Positions 1-5,853 of a stretch of 5,853 nucleotides of DNA are shown one piece after another; positions within the stretch are counted from its first letter, which is position 1; every line of letters starts with the position of its first letter. The notes beneath the pieces were generated by a model. That model did no database searches. It was not told the origin of the DNA and was given only the letters and a program-made list of their open reading frames with translations. Location: the NCBI GenBank assembly GCA_021737445.1, contig JAIPDY010000256.1, positions 1 to 5,853 on the forward strand, in the 5' to 3' direction. A program made the translations under genes and the position numbers. Source of the DNA: Desulfotignum sp. (GTDB lineage: Bacteria > Desulfobacterota > Desulfobacteria > Desulfobacterales > Desulfobacteraceae).

Positions 1-2472
1 ATGTGGAAAAATAATGCAAGCATTCAGTCCAAATTTCGCAATAAGATGCTGCTTATTGTATTTTTTTCCATGGGATTGTGGAGCGTTATCTGGATCCATG
101 CCGAATACAGCGATTTCAAAGCCAAATCCGCCCGTCTGCGGGCGGAGTATATGGCGGCCCAGAAACAGATGCTCCAAAGCCAGGTGGACCAGGTTTTCAC
201 CTATATCAATACCATGCGCAGTCAGGCAGAAGCGGAACTGAAATCTGCCCTCAAAAACCAAGTGAACCAAGCCCATCAGATCGCCGAAAACATCTTTGAA
301 CAGAACATCGGACACCGAACACTGCCACAAATAGAAAAGATGATCACGGATGCCCTGCGCCCGGTCCGGTTCAATGAGGACAGAGGATATTATTTTGCTG
401 TTTCAATGGATGGTGTTGAACAATTGTACCCGGTTCGTCCGGAATTTGAGGGCAAAAATGTGCTGGATCTGACCGATGCCAAAGGCAATCTGGTCATCCA
501 GGATGAAATCGACCGCATAAAAGAATCCGGCCAGGGATTTGTCAAAAGTTACTGGACCAAACCGGCGGCTGATCCGGCCATTCAATTCCCCAAAATCTCC
601 TTTGTAAAACAGTTTGAGCCGTTGAACTGGTATCTGGGAACCGGCGAATATTTAGATGAATTTGAGGTCCGGTTCAAGGAAAAAGTACTCAACCGGATTG
701 TGGATTTGCGGTTTGAACCGGAAGGCTATTTTTTCGGCAGCACCTATCAGGGTGATCCGCTTTTTTCCAATGGAAAAATCACCATGGATACCGGGACCAT
801 CTGGGATTTAACCGACCCCAAAGGAGTCAAGATCATCCAGGAACAGATCCGGGCCGCCAAACAGCCAGAAGGCGGATTTGTGGCCTATGAATGGCGCAAA
901 TTGACCTCCCGGGAACCGGTTCCCAAGATCTCCTATGTCAGGGGCATAGATGAATGGGGATGGGTCATCGGTGCCGGCGTTTACGTGGATACCATCGAGA
1001 GCATCATCTCGGAAAACCGAAAGCAGCTGAATGCCGGCTTGAAAAAAAGACTGATCCGGAGCCTGGTCCTTTTGTCAGGACTATTGTGTCTGATCTATTT
1101 TTTTTCAACCCGCATTTCCCGTCAGATCGGGGCATCTATCAGCGCGTTTTCAACCTTTACAAAACAGGCTGAAACCCGGTCGGTTCCAGTGAATTTGGAC
1201 GGGATTCAATTACATGAATTCAAGGAGATCGCTGTCTGCATCAACAATATGCTCAAGGAGCGGGAAAAAGCACAAACCGCCCGCAAAAAAGCGGAAGAAA
1301 AACAAAAAGAATTGCAGGGCCAGCTGCTCCAGATGCAGAAACTGGAGTCCATCGGCAGCCTGGCCGGCGGTATCGCCCATGATTTCAACAATATTTTGTT
1401 TCCCGTTATCGGCATATCTGAACTGCTGCTGAATGACCTGGCTCCGGGCAGCCCGGAATATGAAAATGTCCGGGAAATATTAAAGGCAGGCAAACGCGGC
1501 AGCGATCTTGTGAATCAAATCCTGACCTTCAGCCGCCGGACCGAACAGGAAAAGATGCCGGTAAGGGTCCAGCAGGTACTCAAAGAGGCCCTGAAACTGA
1601 CCCGTTCCACCATTTCATCCGACATTTCCATCACCCTGGATATTCAAGACGACTGCAGCCCGGTCCTGGCCAACCCCTCCCGGGTGCACCAGATCGCCAT
1701 GAACCTGATCACCAATGCCGGCCATGCCGTGGAATCAAACAGCGGCTGCATAAACATTACACTCAAACAGGTACAATTAACAGACCATGCCCTGCCGGGC
1801 AGCGATCTGCCGCCCGGACCATATGTATTGTTATCAGTTCATGACACCGGGTCCGGCATAAGCCCGAGGATAATGGACAAGATCTTTGACCCGTATTTCA
1901 CCACAAAAGAACAGGGCAAGGGTTCTGGAGGGCTGGGACTTTCTGTGGTGCATGGCATTGTAAGGGCCCACAAGGGCGACATAGTGGTTCACAGCCGGCC
2001 CGGGGAAGGAACCACATTTGATGTATACCTGCCTGTCATTGAAGAATCGATGCCGGCAGAACCCGCTGAAGAACCAGCGCAGATTCCCACGGGAAATGAA
2101 CATGTCATGCTGGTGGATGATGATACAGCCATTTTACAGATTGAAGCTCAGATCCTTGAACGGCTCGGGTATCAAACCACCCTCTTTGCAGACAGCACCG
2201 AAGCAGTAGCCGCATTCCAGGCGGATCCGGATCGTTTCGATCTGGTGATAACAGACATGGCCATGCCCCGCATGACCGGTGCCAGACTGGCAGGGGAAAT
2301 CATTGCCATCCGGCCGGACATTCCCATCATCATGTGCACCGGGTTCAGTGAAAGAATCAATGAAACAACCGCCAGAGACATCGGCATCAAACACCTTCTG
2401 ATGAAACCCGTGGTGATGTCCGATCTGGCCCGGGCGGTCCGCAAAGCCCTGGATTCAGTCGGGTCAACCTGA
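1..2472 (+). CDS. Double-Cache membrane hybrid histidine kinase with C-terminal receiver domain
   Basis: This is a sensor kinase that should detect a small extracytoplasmic ligand and autophosphorylate on His. Seen in the 823-residue product: a short cytoplasmic N-terminus, TM1 at about 16-33, two periplasmic Cache-like modules (about 50-225 and 230-340, with GYYF near 129, DLTDAKG at 156-162, DLTDPKG at 269-275), TM2 at about 351-370, a HAMP-like stretch, and a charged coiled coil at about 418-448. The HisKA H-box is IAHDFNN with phospho-acceptor His460. The ATPase domain has N568/N572, G1 box DTGSGIS at 615-621 and an unusual G2 box GKGSGGLGL at 639-647. The receiver (about 700-818) has D706-D708, phospho-acceptor Asp752, Thr780 and Lys802. 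All catalytic residues are present. No output domain follows the receiver, so a downstream phosphotransfer or regulator partner must lie elsewhere. The ATG is the first base of the window, so its ribosome binding site cannot be seen. The ligand is unknown; Cache modules of this general type often bind small carboxylates. Confidence 0.95.
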   Translation: MWKNNASIQSKFRNKMLLIVFFSMGLWSVIWIHAEYSDFKAKSARLRAEYMAAQKQMLQSQVDQVFTYINTMRSQAEAELKSALKNQVNQAHQIAENIFEQNIGHRTLPQIEKMITDALRPVRFNEDRGYYFAVSMDGVEQLYPVRPEFEGKNVLDLTDAKGNLVIQDEIDRIKESGQGFVKSYWTKPAADPAIQFPKISFVKQFEPLNWYLGTGEYLDEFEVRFKEKVLNRIVDLRFEPEGYFFGSTYQGDPLFSNGKITMDTGTIWDLTDPKGVKIIQEQIRAAKQPEGGFVAYEWRKLTSREPVPKISYVRGIDEWGWVIGAGVYVDTIESIISENRKQLNAGLKKRLIRSLVLLSGLLCLIYFFSTRISRQIGASISAFSTFTKQAETRSVPVNLDGIQLHEFKEIAVCINNMLKEREKAQTARKKAEEKQKELQGQLLQMQKLESIGSLAGGIAHDFNNILFPVIGISELLLNDLAPGSPEYENVREILKAGKRGSDLVNQILTFSRRTEQEKMPVRVQQVLKEALKLTRSTISSDISITLDIQDDCSPVLANPSRVHQIAMNLITNAGHAVESNSGCINITLKQVQLTDHALPGSDLPPGPYVLLSVHDTGSGISPRIMDKIFDPYFTTKEQGKGSGGLGLSVVHGIVRAHKGDIVVHSRPGEGTTFDVYLPVIEESMPAEPAEEPAQIPTGNEHVMLVDDDTAILQIEAQILERLGYQTTLFADSTEAVAAFQADPDRFDLVITDMAMPRMTGARLAGEIIAIRPDIPIIMCTGFSERINETTARDIGIKHLLMKPVVMSDLARAVRKALDSVGST

Positions 2473-3726
2473 AAGACGGCCGGATGGTTTCCATATTCTG
2501 TATGCTTCATCAAGGTCTTTTTCATAAAAAAAAGACCCGGCAAACAGTAATGTCGCAGCAAAAAATGCAAATACAGGTAACACGGTCAGGGCCCTGGCAA
2601 TACCATACATATCGGAAAAATTACCGATCACCACAGGTGCCAGACTCGATCCCAGAAGATGCTGAATGATGATGTTCAAACTTAAGGAAACCGCACAGAG
2701 TCCTGGGTGAACCACATCCTGGGTCACGGCCACACCCGAGGGGACGAATGCCACCGCAGTGATACCCACCAGGAGCAGCACCAGATACTGACCCGTTCCC
2801 TGCAAAAAGCCAAATGCAACAAACAGCAGAATTCCGGTGAACACAGAAGATACCGCCGGAAACAGGAGTCTTGCTTTTTTATTTGTTTTCATCCACGTAT
2901 CTGCCAGAAATCCGCCCAGAGGTGCCCCGATGATGGCAAGCAGCATGATGGAACCTGCCTTCAGGCTTGCCTTGTCCATGGCAATGCCGTTAATCCGGTG
3001 AAAATATGTGGGCAGCCATGTCAAAAGTGCTGTGGTGATAAATACATTCAGGGCAAATGCCAGGTTGTTGCACAAAAGGGTCTTGTTATGGGTAAACTGT
3101 CTGGCCATGTCCATCAACCGCATCTTTGTTTCTTTGCCGGTTGTTTCAATTTTTGTAAGCGTAACAGTTTTATAGTCTTTGACAAAATAAAACAAAACGG
3201 CCAGGACCAGTCCGGGAAAGGCCACCAGTCCGAATGCATGGCGCCAGCCGAAATGATGGGCCACAAATCCGCCGATGCCGATGCCCAGGGCACTGCCCAA
3301 GGGGATAGATGCATTCCACAGTCCAAGTATCTGTGCCCTTTTTTCCATGGGAAAATTGGCAGAGAGCATGGCCGTTCCGCCCGGGGCATATCCGGCCTCT
3401 CCAATGCCGATGGCGGTTCTGGCCACCAGAAGCTGGGGAAATGTTTTTGTGAATGCACAGGCCAGGGTGGCCATGCTCCAGATTACCGCCATGATGGAGA
3501 TGCTTTTTGTGCGGCTCCAGCGGTCCACCAGAATGGACACAGGAAATGAAAACCCTAAGATCGACCAGTACACAACAGATACCAGAAGGCCGCACTGGGC
3601 ATCTGTCATGCCCATATCCTGTTTGAGAAAGGGAAAGAGCGACACAATGACCATCCGGTCCATGTAGTCAAACATGTACAGCAGAAACAGCAGCCAGAAC
3701 ACCGTCCAGGACCGTTTTTTCGTCAT
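2464..3726 (-). CDS. Spinster-like major facilitator superfamily (MFS) transporter
   Basis: This is a 420-residue inner-membrane secondary transporter of normal MFS length with about 12 predicted hydrophobic segments: six before a charged loop at about 184-215 and six after it. Seen motifs: DYMDR at 20-24 in TM1, a motif-A-like ILVDRWSR at 65-72 between TM2 and TM3, R103 followed by GIGEAGY (107-113) in TM4, and a second motif-A-like GGFLADTW at 271-278 between TM8 and TM9. The TM1 D-Y-x-D-R and R...GIGEA signatures match the spinster-like MFS group as I know it; the substrate cannot be read from the sequence. The ATG overlaps the TGA of the upstream UroD-like gene (ATGA, 3726-3723), so translation was probably coupled to it; an AAAGG about 9 bases upstream is only a moderate Shine-Dalgarno match. 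The 3' end overlaps the convergent kinase gene by 9 bases. The reading frame is open throughout. Confidence 0.93.
   Translation of the reverse strand: MTKKRSWTVFWLLFLLYMFDYMDRMVIVSLFPFLKQDMGMTDAQCGLLVSVVYWSILGFSFPVSILVDRWSRTKSISIMAVIWSMATLACAFTKTFPQLLVARTAIGIGEAGYAPGGTAMLSANFPMEKRAQILGLWNASIPLGSALGIGIGGFVAHHFGWRHAFGLVAFPGLVLAVLFYFVKDYKTVTLTKIETTGKETKMRLMDMARQFTHNKTLLCNNLAFALNVFITTALLTWLPTYFHRINGIAMDKASLKAGSIMLLAIIGAPLGGFLADTWMKTNKKARLLFPAVSSVFTGILLFVAFGFLQGTGQYLVLLLVGITAVAFVPSGVAVTQDVVHPGLCAVSLSLNIIIQHLLGSSLAPVVIGNFSDMYGIARALTVLPVFAFFAATLLFAGSFFYEKDLDEAYRIWKPSGRLSG
2514..2537. repeat. Perfect 9-base inverted repeat inside the MFS gene 3' end
   Basis: GGTCTTTTT (2514-2522) pairs with AAAAAGACC (2529-2537) across a 6-base loop. 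It encodes the FFYEKDLDE region of the transporter on the minus strand and lies 42 bases past the kinase stop on the plus strand. The stem is A/T-rich at the loop end and no T run follows on either strand, so it lacks the form of an intrinsic terminator. It could slow transcription or protect a convergent mRNA end, but may simply reflect codon choice. Confidence 0.4.
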
Positions 3727-4130
3727 GATGCCCGGCCTTTTTGTTCGTATTTCCCGTGTTTGCGCACCGCCTGGAACATGGCGATGCAGTTTTCAGGATG
3801 CACCCCGGGGTGCAGGGAATTGGAAGAACAGATGATCAGCCCCCCGCCCGCACCCCCGTCTGCAATGGCCTGAATGACCGCTGCTTCCACCTGGTCCGGC
3901 GTGCCCGAAGGCAGTAGATCCACACAGTCGATATTGCCCAGCAGACAGATCTTGTCACCGCAAAAGGCTTTCATCTTTTTGATATGCATGCCTGCCTGGG
4001 GTTCCAATGGATTTATGCCGTCATAACCGGTGTCAAGTATGGTATCCAGGAGGGGCCACAGGTTGCCGTCGGAATGCCGGACAACCTTTATTCCTTTTTT
4101 GTGGGCCTTGTCAACGATCTGCCGGTTATA

Positions 4131-4133
4131 TTA
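4131..4133 (-). other. In-frame TAA stop inside the UroD-like gene
   Basis: The gene strand reads GTC AAC TAA TAT AAC CGG. The same frame continues with strong family character on the far side (IVDKAHKKGIKVVRHSDGN), so the stop interrupts a protein that once read through. TAA is one substitution from CAA (Gln) and AAA (Lys), among others. It is not TAG or TGA, so pyrrolysine or selenocysteine recoding does not explain it. Confidence 0.85.
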
Positions 4134-4446
4134 GTTGACAAAGGTTTTAAAATGGTCCGGGGATATCAGCGGACCGCTGGTGGAGGCGATGTCATCTTCA
4201 ATTACCAGAACGTCAAGTCCGGCCTCTAACAGCAGATCAAGCTGGGCCAGGTTGTATTCCAGCATCATCTGTGCCGCGGCATGAACAAATGCAGGATTGC
4301 TGACCATGTTCATCATCAGGTTTGTCATGCCCAGCAGCCGCCAGGAGCGGACAAAAATCCCCCGCATGAGCCAGAAAGTAGCCTTGCTTCCCTTGAATCT
4401 GTCCGCAGCCAGGTGCAGAAGTCCCAGATCCCCGGCTGCAGGCACA

Positions 4447-4450
4447 GGGG
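4447..4450 (-). other. Probable frameshift site in the UroD-like gene
   Basis: The gene strand reads AAG CCC CTG TGC here. The frame before it gives FEALKSYKP and then loses family character, ending 42 codons later at a stop near 4325. The other frame gives PVPAAGDLGLLHLAADRF, which continues the fold. Adding one C to the four-C run joins them cleanly. A one-base deletion in a homopolymer, real or a sequencing error, is the simplest explanation. Four bases is too short for a typical phase-variable tract. Confidence 0.8.
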
Positions 4451-4831
4451 CTTGTAGGATTTCAACGCTTCAAAGGACGGAACAGGATGCCCCACAGGAA
4501 CGGGAATACCGTGGGGCGAAAACCTGTAGACCACATTGAATCCATCCGTGACATGGAACGCGTCCACCCGGGTTTCATGACCGGTTTCAAAGGTGGTAAT
4601 GCCGTCGACATCATAGTGTTCATGGATCATGAAAAGGGTGTCCACCAGCTTGAGTTTGTCATGGTCGTTCATGAGCCTGAAATCCTTTGGTTCAGGCAGC
4701 CCTTCAGCAAGGTGTCTGCCGATGCCGATGATGGGAGCCTCGTTTATGCCGTGGATATACAGGGGCACACAGTCGGGCTGTTTGTTTTCAAGGGCGGTGA
4801 TGATGCGTTGTCTGCCATTCACGGTTTGCTG

Positions 4832-4837
4832 CTCCTT
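4832..4837 (-). promoter_or_regulatory. Shine-Dalgarno AAGGAG that sets the GTG start of the UroD-like gene
   Basis: On the minus strand AAGGAG is followed by nine bases (CAGCAAACC) and then GTG at 4822-4820. The protein from this GTG begins exactly where URO-D family proteins usually begin. The in-frame ATG at 4882 would add 20 untypical residues and has no comparable ribosome binding site, so I prefer the GTG. Confidence 0.75.
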
Positions 4838-4905
4838 ATGGTCTGCACTGATGCCGGGACGCATGCAGTATATGAAATTCATTTTTCGAGCACCATTCTA
4901 AAACG

Positions 4906-4935
4906 GGTATATATTTTCGCACAATGATTTGTCAA
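4906..4935 (-). promoter_or_regulatory. Candidate sigma-70-type promoter for the UroD-like/MFS unit
   Basis: On the minus strand a perfect TTGACA (-35) lies at 4935-4930. Sixteen bases on is TATATA (4913-4908), or eighteen bases on TATACC (4911-4906); either is a 4/6 match to the -10 consensus at acceptable spacing. Transcription would start around 4900, giving a leader of about 75-80 bases before the GTG start. No experimental support is available, and the assignment rests on consensus match and position. Confidence 0.6.
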
Positions 4936-4960
4936 CATCTTATCCCCGCTCCTTTTGAAT

Positions 4961-4989
4961 TTTACCTGTCCCATAATTTCTGGTACAAA
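4961..4989 (+). promoter_or_regulatory. Weak candidate promoter for the 74-residue small gene
   Basis: TTTACC (4961-4966, 4/6 to TTGACA) is followed by a 17-base spacer ending in TGG and then TACAAA (4984-4989, 4/6 to TATAAT). The TG one base before the -10 resembles an extended -10. It lies about 85 bases upstream of the ATG at 5073. Matches of this quality arise by chance in AT-rich intergenic DNA, so this is only a candidate. Confidence 0.25.
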
Positions 4990-5002
4990 TAGATCTGCAA
5001 CC

Positions 5003-5015
5003 CTGATATTATCAG
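5003..5015. repeat. Short palindrome CTGATA-T-TATCAG, possible operator
   Basis: Two perfect 6-base arms flank a single central T. It lies in the intergenic region just downstream of the weak plus-strand promoter candidate and about 58 bases before the small gene's ATG. Such a position would suit a repressor site or a short leader hairpin, but one 13-base palindrome in AT-rich sequence can occur by chance. There is no T run after it, so it is not an intrinsic terminator. Confidence 0.3.
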
Positions 5016-5057
5016 ACAAAAAAAGTGCTGCATCAGTCAGGTGTGAATTGATAACAT

Positions 5058-5064
5058 GGAAAGG
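5058..5064 (+). promoter_or_regulatory. Shine-Dalgarno GGAAAGG that sets the ATG start of the small gene
   Basis: GGAAAGG ends eight bases before ATG at 5073-5075. The in-frame TTG at 5067 sits only two bases from this site and is too close to be used, so the ATG is chosen and the protein begins MAVFGKNG. Confidence 0.7.
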
Positions 5065-5072
5065 TATTGGCT

Positions 5073-5297
5073 ATGGCTGTATTTGGAAAGAACGGGATGA
5101 TACGGCAACAGGAGGTTGCATTTGCAAAAAAACTGCTTGCCTGGAAATATGAAAACTCTGGCATCGCGTTGCCTGATGAGGCAGCACTCCAGGTGCAGGC
5201 AGAAAAAATTGTGGCAGATGCCCATGTGATTGCCCAAAAAAGGGGCAGCAACATACTGGAAATTTTAAAAAAACAGATAAAGAATATCAAAAAATAG
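5073..5297 (+). CDS. Small basic protein of 74 residues, function unknown
   Basis: I do not recognise this protein. It has no signal peptide, membrane segment, cysteine or metal motif. It is mostly charged and probably helical: an N-terminal part with RQQEVAFAKKLLAWKYENSG (12-31 or so), an ALPDEAALQVQAEKIV stretch, then AHVIAQKRGSNILEILKK and a lysine-rich tail (KQIKNIKK). The amphipathic pattern suggests a small helical bundle, cytosolic. It is likely real because it has a good Shine-Dalgarno at proper spacing, fills the space between the intergenic region and the cyclase gene, and has a composition expected of a folded protein. It stands alone on this strand and ends tail-to-tail with the cyclase gene, with only five bases between the two stop codons. 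A nucleic-acid or protein-binding adaptor role is possible given the basic tail, but this is speculation. Confidence 0.75.
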   Translation: MAVFGKNGMIRQQEVAFAKKLLAWKYENSGIALPDEAALQVQAEKIVADAHVIAQKRGSNILEILKKQIKNIKK

Positions 5298-5302
5298 TGC
5301 AG

Positions 5303-5853
5303 TCAAGAATTATTTTCAGGCGCGTAAAAACCAATCTTATTCCTGCCCGAGTCTTTGGCGGCATACATTGCCGTGTCGGCATTCTTGATCAAATCCGCGG
5401 ATGTACCTGCGTCGGCAGGGAACATGGCAATGCCCACTGACGCTCCTACGCTAAGCACTTCACCGTGAATCTCCACAGGCGCATTGATGGAGCTGACGAC
5501 ACTGGTGGCGATAGACGTAATTTTCTCTGTTCCTTTCGGATTATTGAGAACAACTATGAACTCGTCGCCGCCCAGACGGGCCACGATATCTGACTTGCGC
5601 ACAAGCCCCAGGAGCCTTTTGGCGACCTCTTTTAAGATGTCGTCTCCGACGTTGTGGCCATACTGGTCGTTGACGAGCTTGAATCCGTCAAGGTCGAGAA
5701 ACAGCACCGCCAGATTGCAAGCTTCACGGTCGGAATTGATAATTATCCGGTCTATCCGTTCCAGCAGCAGGGTCCGATTCGGCAAGTCGGTCAAGGCATC
5801 GTGATAAGCCAGGTGCTTTATGTGTTCAACTTTGCGCCGAAGAGCAGTAATGT
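5303..5853 (-). CDS. GGDEF diguanylate cyclase, C-terminal part (5' end outside the window)
   Basis: The visible 182 residues form a whole GGDEF domain, which makes cyclic di-GMP from two GTP in the cytoplasm. The frame stays open to the window edge and begins ...LRRKVEHIKHLAYHDALTDLPNR, the typical linker and opening of this domain, so the true start and any sensor domain are upstream. Numbered from the visible fragment: metal-binding LDLD at 52-55, then FKLVNDQYGHNVGDDIL, the signature GGDEF at 94-98 and an RKSD at 85-88. RxxD five residues ahead of GGDEF is the product-inhibition I-site, so feedback inhibition is expected. All active-site residues seem intact. The protein ends soon after the domain (FYAPENNS), so no EAL phosphodiesterase domain follows. 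An apparent start at TTG 5794 lies inside the conserved DALTDLPNR motif and is not the real start. Confidence 0.93.
   Translation of the reverse strand, partial: ITALRRKVEHIKHLAYHDALTDLPNRTLLLERIDRIIINSDREACNLAVLFLDLDGFKLVNDQYGHNVGDDILKEVAKRLLGLVRKSDIVARLGGDEFIVVLNNPKGTEKITSIATSVVSSINAPVEIHGEVLSVGASVGIAMFPADAGTSADLIKNADTAMYAAKDSGRNKIGFYAPENNS

Larger units (their letters stand above)
3723..4822 (-). pseudogene. Uroporphyrinogen decarboxylase-like (URO-D/MtaA superfamily) protein, broken by a frameshift and a stop
   Basis: Three collinear open pieces on this strand rebuild one URO-D superfamily protein of about 366 residues, the normal family length. Piece one starts at the GTG at 4822 (NGRQRIITALENKQPDCVP, the usual family opening) and ends near residue 124 by a frameshift at the G run 4447-4450 (CCCC in the gene); one extra C restores SYKPPVPAAGD. 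Piece two is then cut by an in-frame TAA at 4133-4131 (residue 231, between FVN and YNRQIVDKAH). Piece three carries HSDGN (250-254), GNIDCVDLL and SSNSLHPGV and ends at 3723. HemE proper is excluded because its N-terminal MRQAGR motif is absent. The His-x-Cys zinc motif of MtaA-type methyltransferases reads HSDG here, so a corrinoid methyltransferase role is uncertain. Family members work on porphyrins or transfer methyl groups to thiols, and many are uncharacterised. The intact promoter, Shine-Dalgarno and coupling suggest recent loss, or a sequence error for the frameshift. Confidence 0.88.

Noticed and set aside
2514..2537. The inverted repeat as an intrinsic terminator for the kinase gene
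   Set aside because: The stem is rich in A/T toward the loop and no T run follows on either strand.
2707..3549. A 280-codon open frame on the plus strand
   Set aside because: It lies wholly antisense to the MFS gene, and its product is a Cys/His/Gln-rich string without domains, typical of a shadow of a membrane-protein gene.
4131..4133. Recoded amino acid (pyrrolysine or selenocysteine) at the in-frame stop
   Set aside because: The codon is TAA, whereas pyrrolysine uses TAG and selenocysteine uses TGA; the gene is also frameshifted upstream.
3723..4822. Haem biosynthesis gene hemE
   Set aside because: The MRQAGR motif of true uroporphyrinogen decarboxylase is absent from the N-terminal part, and the neighbours are not haem genes.
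4487..4927. A 146-codon open frame on the plus strand opposite the UroD-like gene
   Set aside because: The opposite strand carries clear URO-D family sequence with ribosome site and promoter; this frame shows no recognisable domain and covers the promoter.
4981..5000. A sigma-54-like element (TGG...TGCA) before the small gene
   Set aside because: The GG and GC are 13 bases apart instead of the required 10, so it does not fit the -24/-12 pattern.
4955..5152. A 65-codon open frame starting in the intergenic region on the plus strand
   Set aside because: It overlaps the better-supported small gene in another frame, has no good ribosome site and an unconvincing composition.
5484..5804. A 106-codon open frame on the plus strand opposite the cyclase
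   Set aside because: It is antisense to the conserved GGDEF domain and Ser/Arg-rich with no domain.

Overview
The window looks like an ordinary chromosomal segment of a Gram-negative, environmental, probably anaerobic bacterium, at roughly 50% GC. The HDFNN-type hybrid sensor kinase with Cache domains, the uroporphyrinogen-decarboxylase-like protein paired with a major facilitator transporter, and the diguanylate cyclase would all fit a Desulfobacterota (Desulfobacteraceae-like) genome. This is an inference from gene style; nothing in the sequence proves the taxon. I see no rRNA, tRNA, CRISPR array, insertion sequence, phage gene or riboswitch.

Layout: (1) 1-2472, plus strand: an 823-residue membrane-bound hybrid histidine kinase with two tandem periplasmic Cache modules, a HisKA/HATPase core and a C-terminal receiver. 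(2) 2464-4822, minus strand: a two-gene unit read right to left. It starts with a UroD-like gene at 4822-3723, broken by a frameshift and an in-frame TAA, and continues with an intact spinster-like MFS transporter at 3726-2464. The two share an ATGA stop/start overlap, and a good sigma-70-type promoter lies at 4906-4935. The transporter gene ends tail-to-tail with the kinase gene, with 9 bases of shared coding sequence. (3) 4823-5072: intergenic, holding the minus-strand promoter, a weaker plus-strand promoter candidate and a small palindrome. (4) 5073-5297, plus strand: a small basic protein of 74 residues that I do not recognise. (5) 5303-5853, minus strand: the C-terminal end of a GGDEF diguanylate cyclase that runs off the window; it ends 5 bases from the small gene.

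How the genes fit together: the UroD-like/MFS pair was evidently built as one transcription unit with translational coupling, which suggests uptake or export of a small molecule handled by the UroD-like enzyme. In this sequence the enzyme is disabled while the transporter is open throughout. The kinase and the cyclase are signalling genes transcribed separately. Adjacency of the kinase to the transporter is suggestive only, because the genes converge and share no promoter.

I found no convincing undescribed multi-gene system. The points most worth a second look are the doubly damaged UroD-like gene ahead of a coupled transporter, the uncharacterised 74-residue protein, and an extra glycine in the kinase ATP-lid motif.
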